A DNA stretch of 64,000 nucleotides from Pseudomonas sp. 7SR1 (GTDB lineage: Bacteria; Pseudomonadota; Gammaproteobacteria; Pseudomonadales; Pseudomonadaceae): contig NZ_LT707064.1 in assembly GCF_900156465.1 (NCBI RefSeq), positions 904,001-968,000 of the forward strand, given 5' to 3'. This document shows, in pieces, positions 36,711 to 46,028 of the stretch (its first letter is position 1; each line of letters opens with the position of its first letter). The translations under genes were made by a program, and so were the position numbers. The notes beneath the pieces were generated by a model. That model saw only the letters and a list, made by a program, of their open reading frames with translations. It searched no databases and was not told the origin of the DNA.

Positions 36711-38137
36711 TGCTTGGACGCCACTTCATTGCCCGGAATGGTCAGGGTCTGGCCGATCTTGAGCTCGTCGCTCTTGAGATTGTTGGCGCTGCGCAAGGTG
36801 GCGGGCGACACCTGGTAGCGCACGGCAATCATTGCCAGGGTTTCACCGGGACTGACCCTATGGTCCCGCGGGCCTTGGGCGATCTTGCCGGAGTCACGCA
36901 GCCAGGCGATGTAGGTGCCCGGCGGCGGGTTCTGCTGGAAGAACTGGCGTACACCGCTGCTGATGGACCGGGCCAGGGCCTGCTGGTGGCTGGAAGACGT
37001 CAGCTTGGAGGCTTCGTTGGCGTTGGAGATGAATCCGGTTTCCACCAGGATCGACGGGATGTCCGGCGACTTGAGCACCATGAAGCCGGCCTGTTCGACA
37101 CGCTGCTTGTGCAGGGGCGTGACGCGGCCGATATTGCTCAGGACCTTCTGGCCGACATTCAGGCTGGAGGTCAGCGAGGCGGTCATCGACAAATCGAGCA
37201 ACACACCGGCCAGCATGCGGTCCTTGTCGTCAAGGCTGACGTTGCCGGCACCGCCGATCAGGTCGGAACGGTTTTCGCTGTCGGCCAGCCAGCGAGCAGT
37301 CTCGGAGGTGGCGCCCCGGTCGGACAGGGCGAACACCGAGGCCCCGAAGGCCGCGGTCGAAGGTGCCGCGTCGGCATGGATCGAGACGAACAGGTCGGCG
37401 CCTTTCTTGCGGGCGATTTCGGTACGACCGCGCAACGGGATGAAATAGTCGCCGGTACGGGTCAGTTCGGCGCGGAAGCCCTTCATGCCGTTGACCTGGC
37501 GCTGCAGCTCCCGGGCGATGGACAACACCACGTCTTTTTCGCGCTGCCCACGCGAGCCCGAGGCCCCTGGGTCTTCCCCGCCATGACCGGCATCGATGAC
37601 CACAATGATATCGCGCTTGCCGGCCGGGGCCGGTGGCAGCTTGATCGCCGGCTCGGTCGGCGTGACCGGCACCGCCGGCACCGTGGCGACATTGGCAGGA
37701 GGCGGCGGCGGTGGCGCGGCGTCGGCCGGGTTGTCGAACAGGTCCACCACCAGGCGGTTGCCGTACTGGGCATTGGGCGCCAGGGTGAAGCTTTTCGGGG
37801 TGACGGTTTTTTTCAGGTCGATGACCACCCGCAGGTCGGTCGGCGTACGCTGGGCCGAACGCATGGCGGTAATCGGCGTATTGGCGGTGGGCACGTTCAG
37901 CGGCGCGCCCAGGGAGGCGCCGTTGATGTCGATCACCAGGCGGTCCGGGGCCGTGAGGGTGAACACGCTGTGCTGCACCGGCCCCGTCAGGTCGAACACC
38001 AGTCGCGTGTTGTCCGGCGCCCGCCACAGGCGAACGCTGTTGACCTTTGTCTCAGCCACAGCATCGACGGCCAGTGCCGTAAGCAACAGTCCTACGACAG
38101 CAGCCACCGCGCGAAAGCGCATACCAAACCCCATCAT
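36707..38137 (-). CDS. amiB: N-acetylmuramoyl-L-alanine amidase with AMIN and LysM domains
   Basis: A periplasmic amidase that cuts stem peptides from peptidoglycan during cell separation. Domains in order: signal peptide ([20 protein letters not shown]), AMIN domain (about 35-140), a Pro/Ala linker, the Amidase_3 zinc domain with [13 protein letters not shown] and SIHADA, and a C-terminal LysM ([20 protein letters not shown]). The start is uncertain: ATG at 38137 overlaps the tsaE stop as TGATG and gives 476 residues, while the ATG at 38122 gives a cleaner signal peptide and 471. The mutL start overlaps its stop by four bases. Confidence 0.93.
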   Translation of the reverse strand: MMGFGMRFRAVAAVVGLLLTALAVDAVAETKVNSVRLWRAPDNTRLVFDLTGPVQHSVFTLTAPDRLVIDINGASLGAPLNVPTANTPITAMRSAQRTPTDLRVVIDLKKTVTPKSFTLAPNAQYGNRLVVDLFDNPADAAPPPPPPANVATVPAVPVTPTEPAIKLPPAPAGKRDIIVVIDAGHGGEDPGASGSRGQREKDVVLSIARELQRQVNGMKGFRAELTRTGDYFIPLRGRTEIARKKGADLFVSIHADAAPSTAAFGASVFALSDRGATSETARWLADSENRSDLIGGAGNVSLDDKDRMLAGVLLDLSMTASLTSSLNVGQKVLSNIGRVTPLHKQRVEQAGFMVLKSPDIPSILVETGFISNANEASKLTSSSHQQALARSISSGVRQFFQQNPPPGTYIAWLRDSGKIAQGPRDHRVSPGETLAMIAVRYQVSPATLRSANNLKSDELKIGQTLTIPGNEVASKQ

Positions 38138-38607
38138 CAAATAGTTTCCAGTGCCAATGCGGCACACCACGACTCGCCGCGCGAGCCTTGCGGCGTCAGT
38201 TTCAGCGAACGCCCGCCATTCTGCGCGCCAATGGTAATGGTCAGGTCAGGCTTTGGCAAAAAGCCTGCACCCTTGCAGGGCCATTCGATCAGGCACAAGG
38301 CATCGTCTTCGAAATAATCACGGATACCGAGAAACTCCAGCTCTTCCGGATCCACCAGTCGATACAAATCGAAATGAAACGCTCGGATATCACCGATCTC
38401 GTAGGGCTCCACCAAGGTGAACGTAGGGCTTTTCACCGCGCCGACATGCCCCAGGCCGCGAATGATGCCGCGGGACAAGGTGGTCTTGCCCGCGCCGAGA
38501 TCGCCTTCCAGGAAGATCAGGCCGTGGCCTGCGGTGACCTGCGCAATGCGAGCACCGAATTGCGTCATGGCCTGCTCGTCGGCCACGTACAGGGTTACTT
38601 CAGACAA
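38137..38607 (-). CDS. tsaE: tRNA threonylcarbamoyladenosine biosynthesis ATPase TsaE
   Basis: TsaE is the ATPase that works with TsaB and TsaD to make t6A37 in tRNAs reading ANN codons. The 156-residue product has the P-loop GDLGAGKTTLSRG, SPTFTLVEPY and FHFDLYRL. No ATG fits: the proposed start is TTG at 38607, 8 bp after GGAGGAG, giving MSEVTLYVADEQAM. It therefore overlaps the nnrD 3' end by 13 bp. Internal Met16 would remove conserved sequence. Confidence 0.92.
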   Translation of the reverse strand: MSEVTLYVADEQAMTQFGARIAQVTAGHGLIFLEGDLGAGKTTLSRGIIRGLGHVGAVKSPTFTLVEPYEIGDIRAFHFDLYRLVDPEELEFLGIRDYFEDDALCLIEWPCKGAGFLPKPDLTITIGAQNGGRSLKLTPQGSRGESWCAALALETI

Positions 38608-40094
38608 GGTGACTGCTCCTCCAGCAACTGACGAATGGCCGGAATCAGGTCGGTCGCCGCCAGCCCCCGGCCCGAGCGCCCGACCTGTGCGCCGGCATTG
38701 GCGTGCAACCAGACAGCCAGGCAGGCGGCCTCGAAGCCATCCATGCCCTGGGCGAGCAAGGCGCCGATCACCCCGGCCAATACATCTCCGAGGCCGGCCG
38801 TGGCCATGGCCGGATGGCCCTGGCCGCAAACCGCCAGGCGACCGTCCGGGCCGGCAACCAGGCTGCCAGCGCCCTTGAGGATTACCGTGGCGGCGTATTT
38901 CCTGCTCAGTGCCCGGGCCGCCGCCGGACGATCGGCCTGCACCTGTGCCGTGGAAATATCCAGGAGCCGGGCCGCTTCACCCGGATGCGGAGTGATCACA
39001 CAGCCCTCGGGCAAACCGACCGCGCCCGCGCTCAGCAGGTTCAGGGCGTCGGCGTCCCATACCTGCGGCACGGAAACGTTGGCCGCCGCCGACAGCAAAC
39101 TGCGCCCCCAGGCGGCCTGGCCCAACCCGGGGCCCACCACCAGCACGTCCGCCCGCTCCAGCAGGCCCATCAGCTGGTTCGCCGAATGAGTGCCTTGCAC
39201 CATGACCTCAGGTAAACGCGTCAGCGCAGCCGATACGTGTTCGCTGCGGGTCGCCATGGAAACCATTCCGGCACCGCAACGCAGGGCGCTTTCGGCACTC
39301 ATCTGGATCGCACCGCCAAATCCCCGGTCGCCGCCGATCAACAGGACGTGCCCGAACGAGCCTTTGTGGGAAGTGGGCGCGCGAGGCGTCAGACGCGGCA
39401 GATTTTTTGGTAAGAGCAATCGTGCAGTGGACGGCGCCGATTCAACGATATCCGCATCGGCGTGCAGGTCATCGAAGACCAGCTCACCGACGCGGTCCGC
39501 CGCGTCGCCCGTGAACAGGCCCAGTTTCAGACCAATGAAGGTCACCGTCAGGTCGGCCGCGACCGCCGTGCCCAGGACCCGTCCGGTGTCGCTGCACAGG
39601 CCGGAAGGAATATCCACCGCGGCGACCGGCAGCCCGCTGACATTGATCGTGTCGATCGCCCGGATATAGGGTTCGCGCACATCACCGCTCAAGCCCGTGC
39701 CAAGCAAGGCATCCAGCAGCACCCCTCGCAATTCGGATTCGTCGTTCCACGTCTCCAGCGGCACCCCCACTGCCACGGCCTCGGCATGGGCAATGGCGGC
39801 GTCCCCCTGCAGGCGACGAGGCTCACCCACGGTCAGTACCCGCACCGACCAGCCGGCACGGCGGGCCAGGGTCGCCACCAGGAAACCGTCGCCGGCATTA
39901 TTGCCATGACCGGTCATCACGGTCAGCTCGCCGGCCTGTGGCCAGCGCCGGACGATCGCCCGCCAGGTGGCACGGGCTGCGCGCTGCATCAATTCGAAGC
40001 CGGTGGTCCCCGCCGCGATCAGTTGTGCGTCGAGGGCCCGGACCTGCGCGGCACTGTACAGCGCGTCGGGAAAATCATCTTTAGTGTGCGGCAT
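38595..40094 (-). CDS. nnrD: Bifunctional NAD(P)H-hydrate epimerase / ADP-dependent dehydratase
   Basis: Repairs hydrated NAD(P)H. The 499-residue product is the usual fusion: the YjeF_N epimerase domain (about 1-220; MTGHGNNAGDGFLVA, DIPSGLCSDTG) and a C-terminal ribokinase-like dehydratase (about 230-490) with HKGSFGHVLLIGGDRGFGGA, VVGPGLGQ, TPHPGEAARLL and GMATAGLGDVLAG-like AMATAGLGDVLAG. It heads the tsaE-amiB-mutL-miaA-hfq series and is divergent from queG. Confidence 0.95.
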   Translation of the reverse strand: MPHTKDDFPDALYSAAQVRALDAQLIAAGTTGFELMQRAARATWRAIVRRWPQAGELTVMTGHGNNAGDGFLVATLARRAGWSVRVLTVGEPRRLQGDAAIAHAEAVAVGVPLETWNDESELRGVLLDALLGTGLSGDVREPYIRAIDTINVSGLPVAAVDIPSGLCSDTGRVLGTAVAADLTVTFIGLKLGLFTGDAADRVGELVFDDLHADADIVESAPSTARLLLPKNLPRLTPRAPTSHKGSFGHVLLIGGDRGFGGAIQMSAESALRCGAGMVSMATRSEHVSAALTRLPEVMVQGTHSANQLMGLLERADVLVVGPGLGQAAWGRSLLSAAANVSVPQVWDADALNLLSAGAVGLPEGCVITPHPGEAARLLDISTAQVQADRPAAARALSRKYAATVILKGAGSLVAGPDGRLAVCGQGHPAMATAGLGDVLAGVIGALLAQGMDGFEAACLAVWLHANAGAQVGRSGRGLAATDLIPAIRQLLEEQSPCLK

Positions 40095-40122
40095 GCGTCT
40101 TCAGGCTCCGATGTCTGGCAGA

Positions 40123-40128
40123 ATTATA
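40123..40128 (-). promoter_or_regulatory. Perfect -10 element upstream of nnrD, in the nnrD/queG divergent spacer
   Basis: The minus strand reads TATAAT 29 bp before the nnrD start, preceded by GCG. No good -35 was found at 16-18 bp, so the promoter may be weak or need an activator. The opposite strand offers TTATAC for queG. The whole divergent gap is only 63 bp. Confidence 0.45.
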
Positions 40129-40157
40129 CGCATCTCAGCTCCGGTTTCTCTTGCCAC

Positions 40158-41237
40158 ATGCCTGTCATTCCCACCGACCTCCCCGCCCTCGCCCAATCCA
40201 TCAAGGACTGGGGCCGCGAGCTGGGCTTCCAGCAAGTCGGCATCAGCGGCCTGGACCTCGCCGAACATGAGCAGCATTTGCAACGCTGGCTCGACGCCGG
40301 CTACCACGGCGAAATGGACTATATGGGCGCCCATGGCAGCAAACGTTCCCACCCCGAGGAGCTGGTGCCGGGAACATTGCGCGTGGTGTCCCTGCGCATG
40401 GATTACCTGCCGGGCGACACCGAGATGGCCCACAGGCTCGCCCAACCGGAAAAAGCCTACGTCTCGCGCTATGCGTTGGGCCGCGATTACCACAAATTGA
40501 TCCGTAAACGCGTGCAACAATTAGCCGAAAAAATCCAGGCGGTCATCGGCCCCTTCGGTTATCGCGCTTTTGTCGACAGCGCCCCGGTACTGGAAAAAGC
40601 CATTGCCGAACAGGCCGGGCTCGGCTGGATCGGCAAGAACACCCTGGTACTGAACCGCAAGGCCGGCAGTTATTTCTTCCTGAGCGAGCTGTTTGTCGAC
40701 CTGCCGCTGCCCGTGGACCCGCCCCACGCCACGGAGCACTGCGGCAAATGCACGGCCTGCCTGGATATCTGTCCTACGAAGGCATTCGCAGGGCCCTACC
40801 TGCTGGACGCCCGCCGTTGCATTTCCTACCTCACCATTGAACTGAAGAACGCCATCCCCGAAGAACTGCGTCCCTTGATCGGCAATCGAGTGTTCGGCTG
40901 CGACGATTGCCAGATCGTCTGCCCTTGGAACCGCTTCGCCCGGCCTACCGGGGAAAGCGATTTCAAACCCCGGCATAACCTGGACAACGCCGGCCTGGCC
41001 GAATTGTTCCTGTGGGACGAGGACACCTTCCTCAGGAGCACCGAAGGCTCGCCACTGCGCCGAGCCGGCTACGAACGCTGGCTGCGCAACCTGGCGGTGG
41101 GCCTTGGCAATGCCCCTTCGACCATTCCCGTACTGCAGGCCTTGCACGCGCGACGCGACTATCCGTCGGAACTGGTGCGCGAGCATGTGGAATGGGCGCT
41201 GCGCCAGCACGCCGAGCGTCAAACCTCGTCGTTATAG
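40158..41237 (+). CDS. queG: Epoxyqueuosine reductase QueG
   Basis: QueG reduces epoxyqueuosine to queuosine at tRNA wobble position 34, using cobalamin and two [4Fe-4S] clusters. The 359-residue product has the N-terminal domain (LAQSIKDWGRELGFQQVGIS), the YSMRYALG-type active-site region as VSRYALGRDYHKLIRKR, and the two cluster motifs CGKCTACLDICPTKAF and CDDCQIVCPWNRF, followed by a HEAT-like C-terminus. The start ATG at 40158 is family-consistent, though the ribosome binding site is poor. It overlaps the convergent membrane-protein gene by 19 bp at its end. Confidence 0.95.
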   Translation: MPVIPTDLPALAQSIKDWGRELGFQQVGISGLDLAEHEQHLQRWLDAGYHGEMDYMGAHGSKRSHPEELVPGTLRVVSLRMDYLPGDTEMAHRLAQPEKAYVSRYALGRDYHKLIRKRVQQLAEKIQAVIGPFGYRAFVDSAPVLEKAIAEQAGLGWIGKNTLVLNRKAGSYFFLSELFVDLPLPVDPPHATEHCGKCTACLDICPTKAFAGPYLLDARRCISYLTIELKNAIPEELRPLIGNRVFGCDDCQIVCPWNRFARPTGESDFKPRHNLDNAGLAELFLWDEDTFLRSTEGSPLRRAGYERWLRNLAVGLGNAPSTIPVLQALHARRDYPSELVREHVEWALRQHAERQTSSL

Positions 41238-41830
41238 ACGAACTTGGGCATTTCCCAGTGAAAGCGGATCGCCAGGAGGCGTAGCAGGAAACCACCGAAC
41301 AACGTGATGAGGATTGCCTGTTCGCTTGGCAGCTGCAGATAGACACAGAGCAGATAACACCACGCCGCGGCAAACGACACGCTGGCATAGAGCTCACGGC
41401 GGAAGATCAGGGGAATATCGTTGCAGAATATATCCCGCAGGATGCCGCCGAACACCCCGGTGATCACGCCACTGACCGACGCCACCAGCATGCCATGGCC
41501 CATCTCAAGGGCGGTCATGCAACCGATCAGGGTAAACGCCACCAGGCCCACGGCGTCGAGTACCAGGAACATCGAACGCAGGTGACGCATCCAGCGCGCC
41601 AGGAACACCGTCAGCATCGCCGCCGCAGTGGTCAGCACCAGGTATTCCGGATGCTTGACCCAGGTGAGGGGATAATGACCGAGCAGCACATCGCGCACCG
41701 AGCCGCCCCCCAGCGCGGTGACACAGGCGATCAGCACCACGCCGAACCAGTCCATGCCACGCCGTCCGGCGGACAAGGCGCCGGTCATCGCTTCGGCGGT
41801 GATGGCGATCAGATAAAGCATCAGCAACAT
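41219..41830 (-). CDS. TRIC-like (UPF0126/YadS) membrane protein
   Basis: A 203-residue protein with about seven membrane helices and the two-fold repeated glycine motif of the UPF0126/TRIC cation-channel family: GGGSVRDVLLGHYPLTWVKHP in the first half and GGILRDIFCNDIPLIF in the second. Related prokaryotic TRIC proteins conduct K+; some UPF0126 members are proposed glycine transporters, so the substrate is open. It is convergent with queG, sharing 19 bp of 3' end, and divergent from nothing close. Confidence 0.9.
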   Translation of the reverse strand: MLLMLYLIAITAEAMTGALSAGRRGMDWFGVVLIACVTALGGGSVRDVLLGHYPLTWVKHPEYLVLTTAAAMLTVFLARWMRHLRSMFLVLDAVGLVAFTLIGCMTALEMGHGMLVASVSGVITGVFGGILRDIFCNDIPLIFRRELYASVSFAAAWCYLLCVYLQLPSEQAILITLFGGFLLRLLAIRFHWEMPKFVYNDEV

Positions 41831-41927
41831 GTTGGCGGTCCTTGCGGGAAGGCGCGCAGTCTAGCCATTTCAGGCAAGCACCAAAAGAGGGCGGTTGCGC
41901 ATGTCCAGCGCAGAACCCGTGGCGAGG

Positions 41928-41948
41928 GGATTTATCCCCTCGTCACAA
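41928..41948. repeat. REP palindrome, GTGGCGAGGGG class
   Basis: GTGGCGAGGGGATTTATC then CCCTCGTCAC: one palindromic unit directly after the orn stop. Confidence 0.75.
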
Positions 41949-41966
41949 GAGCGCCGCGCGCTTCAA

Positions 41967-42509
41967 TCAGAACTTGATGAAATGCTTGCGGTAGTGCTGC
42001 AGCTCGGCGATGGATTCGCGGATATCGTCCAGCGCCAGGTGGCTGCCGCCCTTCTGGAAGCTGTCGCGAACCTGCGGCGCCCAGCGGGCGGCCAGTTCCT
42101 TGAGGGTGGAGACATCCAGGTTGCGGTAATGGAAATAGCTTTCCAGGGATTTCATGTGGGTATAGAGAAAGCGTCGATCCTGGCAAATGCTGTTGCCGCA
42201 GATGGGCGACTTGCCCCGGGGCACCCATTGCTCCAGGAAGGCGATGGTCTGGGCTTCGGCCTCGGCCATGCTGATCTTGCTGTCGCGTACCCGTTGAGTC
42301 AGGCCCGAGCCACCATGCTGGCGAGTGTTCCACTCGTCCATGCCGGCGAGGACTTCATCGCTGTGGTGGATCGCGATCACCGGGCCTTCGGCCAGGGTGT
42401 TGAGGTCACTGTCGGTGACAATGGTGGCCATTTCGATAATGACGTCGGTGTCGGGGTTCAGACCGGTCATTTCCAGGTCGATCCAGATCAGGTTCTGCGG
42501 ATTTTGCAT
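41967..42509 (-). CDS. orn: Oligoribonuclease
   Basis: Orn degrades RNA dinucleotides to mononucleotides and finishes c-di-GMP turnover by removing pGpG. The 180-residue DEDDh exonuclease has the ExoI motif [14 protein letters not shown], the [14 protein letters not shown] region, the ExoII-type SICQDRRFL and the C-terminal [14 protein letters not shown]. Length is the family norm. It is divergent from rsgA across 106 bp. Confidence 0.97.
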   Translation of the reverse strand: MQNPQNLIWIDLEMTGLNPDTDVIIEMATIVTDSDLNTLAEGPVIAIHHSDEVLAGMDEWNTRQHGGSGLTQRVRDSKISMAEAEAQTIAFLEQWVPRGKSPICGNSICQDRRFLYTHMKSLESYFHYRNLDVSTLKELAARWAPQVRDSFQKGGSHLALDDIRESIAELQHYRKHFIKF

Positions 42510-42615
42510 GGGGGGCTCCTCGGCGTAGCTGCGCAGTTTAGCCTAGGCCGGCTCCTGGGCGTGCTAAACTCGCCGCCGTTTTATCTAATCGCTGCATTCT
42601 TCATACGGAACACCC

Positions 42616-43647
42616 ATGGCCAAACGCCAACTCAATCGCCGCCAGAACTGGCGTATCGAAAAGATCCAGGGCGAGCGCGCCGCCCGCGCCGCCAAACGCG
42701 AATCCAGTGCGGTGCAAGCCCTGGAGGGTGGTGACCTGGGTCCCGAACAGACCGGCCTGGTGATCGCCCACTTCGGCGTGCAGGTCGAGGTCGAAGCCTG
42801 TGAAGGCGAGCTGGCTGGCCAGGTCTTCCGCTGCCATCTGCGGGCCAACCTGCCGGCGCTGGTCACTGGCGACCGAGTGGTGTGGCGCGCCGGCAACCAG
42901 GGTATCGGCGTGATTGTCGCGCAATTGCCACGTCACACCGAGCTGTGCCGTCCGGACAGCCGGGGCCAGCTCAAGCCGGTGGCGGCGAACGTCGACATGA
43001 TCGTCATTGTGTTCGCCCCGCTGCCAGAACCTCACGCCAACCTCATCGACCGTTACCTGGTCGCGGCCGAACATGCGGGTATCCGCCCGCTGTTGCTGCT
43101 CAACAAATTCGACCTGATCGACGAGCATAACGCCCCGGCGCTGAACGCCTTGCTGTCGGTCTATCGGCAATTGGGTTATCCGGTACTGGAAGTCTCCGCC
43201 CATCACGGCAACGGCATGGAGCAATTGCAACAGCAACTGGACGGGCGCATCAGCGTGTTCGTCGGACAGTCGGGTGTCGGCAAGTCGTCATTGGTCAACA
43301 GCCTGCTGCCGGAGGTCGACACCCGTGTCGGGCCTTTGTCCGAGCTGTCCGGCCAGGGCACCCACACCACCACCACCGCCCGGCTGTTCCATTTCCCTGG
43401 CGGCGGTGAGCTGATCGACTCCCCGGGCATTCGCGAGTTCGGCCTGGGTCATGTCAGCCGGGCCGATGTGGAAGCCGGGTTCATCGAGTTCAACGACCTG
43501 ATCGGCACGTGCCGCTTCCGCGACTGCAAGCATGACCGCGAACCCGGTTGCGCCCTGCTCAAGGCACTGGAAGAAGGCCGTGTGCACCAGCAACGGATGA
43601 ACAGCTACCGCTCGATCATCGCCAGCCTGCCGGAAAACAGCTACTGA
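42616..43647 (+). CDS. rsgA: Ribosome small-subunit GTPase RsgA
   Basis: RsgA is the late 30S-assembly GTPase. The 343-residue product has an N-terminal basic extension ([20 protein letters not shown]), an OB-fold, a circularly permuted G domain with G4 LNKFDLID before G1 [12 protein letters not shown] (about residue 217) and G3 DSPGIREF, and a C-terminal zinc finger ([14 protein letters not shown]). It stands alone on the plus strand, between divergent orn and a REP pair. Confidence 0.96.
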   Translation: MAKRQLNRRQNWRIEKIQGERAARAAKRESSAVQALEGGDLGPEQTGLVIAHFGVQVEVEACEGELAGQVFRCHLRANLPALVTGDRVVWRAGNQGIGVIVAQLPRHTELCRPDSRGQLKPVAANVDMIVIVFAPLPEPHANLIDRYLVAAEHAGIRPLLLLNKFDLIDEHNAPALNALLSVYRQLGYPVLEVSAHHGNGMEQLQQQLDGRISVFVGQSGVGKSSLVNSLLPEVDTRVGPLSELSGQGTHTTTTARLFHFPGGGELIDSPGIREFGLGHVSRADVEAGFIEFNDLIGTCRFRDCKHDREPGCALLKALEEGRVHQQRMNSYRSIIASLPENSY

Positions 43648-43675
43648 CTCGAAAGGAAGGGAAGCCGCACGCAGT

Positions 43676-43795
43676 TGTGGCGAGGGGTTTGATCCACGCC
43701 GGGGCACGAAACGCCCCCTCCCCTTCGTACTTTTGGATAAAAGCCAGGTACAGGGGCGGCTGCGCAGCCCGGCGGGGATAAATCCCCTCGCCACG
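43676..43795. repeat. REP pair, GTGGCGAGGGG class
   Basis: TGTGGCGAGGGGTTTGATCC at the left and ATAAATCCCCTCGCCACG at the right are inverted copies about 80 bp apart, with GC-rich palindromic sequence between (GGCGGCTGCGCAGCC). They fill the gap between the convergent ends of rsgA and motB, where no ordinary terminator was found. Confidence 0.75.
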
Positions 43796-43817
43796 GGTCC
43801 ATCGACAAATCTTCAGG

Positions 43818-44858
43818 TCACTGCCCAGGCGTTTCGGCAGGCTTGGGCGCGACCTCGTCGAACAGGTTCAAGCGCTCGCGCAACTCATGGGCGGGCACCG
43901 GCTGCTGATCCGGTGGCAAGGCATTCGGGTCAGCCGCGGCGCCCGACGGCGTCGCCGGTGTCTCTGCGGGCGTGCCCTGATCCTGAGCTGGATCTGGCGC
44001 AGGGTCATCGGTCTGCGAACCCTCGATGGCTTTCTGCGCCTTCTTGGTCAACACGACGATGTCGATGCGTCGGTTGACCGGGTTGAACGGGTCCTTGCGG
44101 TCGAACAGCGCCGACGAGGCGTAACCGACCACCCGCGCCACCTGCTCGTCCGGGTAGCTGCCGGCCACCAGGGCACGCCGTGCCGCGTTGGCGCGGTTGG
44201 CGGAGAGCTCCCAGTTACCGAAGTCACCCTTGCCGATGTAGGGCTTGGCATCGGTATGACCGCTGATGCTGATCTTGTTCGGCACCGCCTTGATGGTGTC
44301 GGCCATGGCCAGCAGGATGTCTTCGAAATAGGGCTTGAGCCGCGCGCTGCCGGAGTCGAACATCGGCCGGTTCTCGGCATCCATGATCTGGATGCGCAAG
44401 CCGTTCGGGGTGATTTCGAACAGGATCTGGTCCTTGAACTTCTGCAGCTCCGGGTTCTCTTCGACCTTGTTCTGCAATTCCTGCAGGAGCAACTCCAGGC
44501 GTTCGCGCTCGACCTGCTCGGCCATGCCTTCGGCCTCATTGGCATCGACCGTTGCCTTGTCGGGCTGAGGCTGGGATTTGACCTCGGGGTTGAGGGTATT
44601 TTCCGGCGCAAGGACCGGAGAACCGCCCAGGTCGATGATGTAGGGCGTGCCGCTTTCGGAAAAACCGACCGGATCCTTGAAGTAACCGGCGATGGCGATC
44701 TTCTGCTCCGGGGTCGCGGTGGACAGCAGCCACAGCACCAGGAAGAACGCCATCATCGCCGTCGCGAAGTCGGCAAAGGCGATTTTCCAAGCACCGCCAT
44801 GGTGCCCGCCGGCAATGCGCTTGACGCGCTTTACGATAATCGGCTGATTATTTTCCAT
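43818..44858 (-). CDS. motB: Flagellar motor stator protein MotB
   Basis: MotB couples proton flow to torque and anchors the stator to peptidoglycan. The 346-residue protein has a basic cytosolic N-terminus, one membrane helix with the essential proton-carrying aspartate Asp30 (KIAFADFATAMMAFFLVLWL), a linker, and an OmpA-like domain (about 160-290; ISGHTDAKPYIGK, NRRIDIVVL). The last 55 residues are a disordered Pro/Ala/Asp-rich tail. It follows motA after 164 bp, an unusually long gap that contains a palindromic repeat. Confidence 0.96.
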   Translation of the reverse strand: MENNQPIIVKRVKRIAGGHHGGAWKIAFADFATAMMAFFLVLWLLSTATPEQKIAIAGYFKDPVGFSESGTPYIIDLGGSPVLAPENTLNPEVKSQPQPDKATVDANEAEGMAEQVERERLELLLQELQNKVEENPELQKFKDQILFEITPNGLRIQIMDAENRPMFDSGSARLKPYFEDILLAMADTIKAVPNKISISGHTDAKPYIGKGDFGNWELSANRANAARRALVAGSYPDEQVARVVGYASSALFDRKDPFNPVNRRIDIVVLTKKAQKAIEGSQTDDPAPDPAQDQGTPAETPATPSGAAADPNALPPDQQPVPAHELRERLNLFDEVAPKPAETPGQ

Positions 44859-44900
44859 GACCTAAGTGCTCTGCTTCACAAATACTGTTCCGTTCTGACG

Positions 44901-44987
44901 GTGCCTGTTGCTGCCATACTGCGTTGCCGCTCCTCGCCATAGCGGGCTATGACTCGTCGCGGCGCCTTGTCTGGCAGCAACAGTCAC
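44901..44987. repeat. 87-bp palindromic repeat between motA and motB
   Basis: 16-bp terminal inverted repeats (44901-44916 and 44972-44987; 15 of 16 match) read GTGCCTGTTGCTGCCA at the left. The interior holds a further imperfect dyad around TAGCGGGCTA. No coding frame. The size and ends suggest a short dispersed element, possibly the R0 type reported in P. fluorescens; that assignment is from memory. Confidence 0.55.
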
Positions 44988-45022
44988 TGGCCAAAAAAGG
45001 AACGTATTTGCAAAGCAAAGCA

Positions 45023-45874
45023 CTAGCGACCGCGAACCGCTTGTTCCAGCTCGGCGAAGCTTGGACGGTGCGCCGGGTAGAGAACCTTGCGACCGAACTC
45101 GACCGCCAGCGATGGCGGCATACCCGAGGCCGAGGCCACCAGGGACGCCTTGATGGCTTCATAGACGTTGAGCTCTTCCTTGGCATCATGGGCCAGGGAA
45201 TGGGCCAGCGGGCCGAAGAAACCGTACGCGGCCAAAATACCGAAGAAGGTACCCACCAGGGCCGCCCCCACGTGCAGGCCGATGGACTTCTGGTCGCCAT
45301 CGCCCAGGGAAGCCATGGTCACCACGATACCCAACACCGCGGCGACGATACCGAAGCCGGGCATACCGTCGGCGATACCGTTGACGGCGTGGGACGGGTG
45401 CTCCAGGTCTTCCTTGAGGCTGTACAGTTCCATGTCGAACAAGCCTTCCAGCTCATGGGGAGCCATGTTGCCGGACGACATGATGCGCAGGTAGTCACAG
45501 ATGAACGCCGTCATCCGGGCGTCCTTGAGCACGGCGGGATACTTGGCGAAGATCGGGCTGGCGGCGGCGTCTTCGATGTCGCCTTCGATCGCCATCATGC
45601 CTTCACGCCGGCTCTTGTTGAGGATCTCGTAGATCAGCCCCAGCACTTCCAGGTAGAACGTGTGGCTGAAGCGCGAACCGAACATGCTCAGGGATTTCTT
45701 GAGCACGTGCATGGTCATGTAGCCAGGGTTGGCCTGCAGGAAAGCGCCAAGGGCCGCACCACCGATGATCAGCACCTCGAAGGGCTGGACCAGGGCGGCG
45801 ATCTTGCCATGGGAGAGCACGTATCCGCCGAGCACGCTCGCGAACACGACTATGATGCCGATAATTTTAGCCAT
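45023..45874 (-). CDS. motA: Flagellar motor stator protein MotA
   Basis: The 283-residue MotA has four membrane helices (two near the N-terminus, IIGIIVVFASVLGGYVLS and the AALVQPFEVLIIGGAALGAF region, and two near 170-220), a large cytoplasmic loop with charged residues that touch FliG, and the conserved GMPGFGIVAAVLGIVVTM and AALVGTFFGILAAYGFFGPL. The ATG at 45874 is chosen because it begins the first helix (MAKIIGIIVVF); a 26-codon longer frame is unlikely. Confidence 0.96.
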   Translation of the reverse strand: MAKIIGIIVVFASVLGGYVLSHGKIAALVQPFEVLIIGGAALGAFLQANPGYMTMHVLKKSLSMFGSRFSHTFYLEVLGLIYEILNKSRREGMMAIEGDIEDAAASPIFAKYPAVLKDARMTAFICDYLRIMSSGNMAPHELEGLFDMELYSLKEDLEHPSHAVNGIADGMPGFGIVAAVLGIVVTMASLGDGDQKSIGLHVGAALVGTFFGILAAYGFFGPLAHSLAHDAKEELNVYEAIKASLVASASGMPPSLAVEFGRKVLYPAHRPSFAELEQAVRGR

Positions 45875-46028
45875 AGATAGAAAGTACTTATTTAAGTCGG
45901 GTTCAAGGTCATATTCGGAAGCTGGAAAATCTCTTCTTCTCCTTATCGGCAAAACTGCGCCAGACTATAGCCAGTTCTGGCGAAAAGCCAATTTGCCACG
46001 TTGCAGCATGCGATGATCACCCCCAGCC

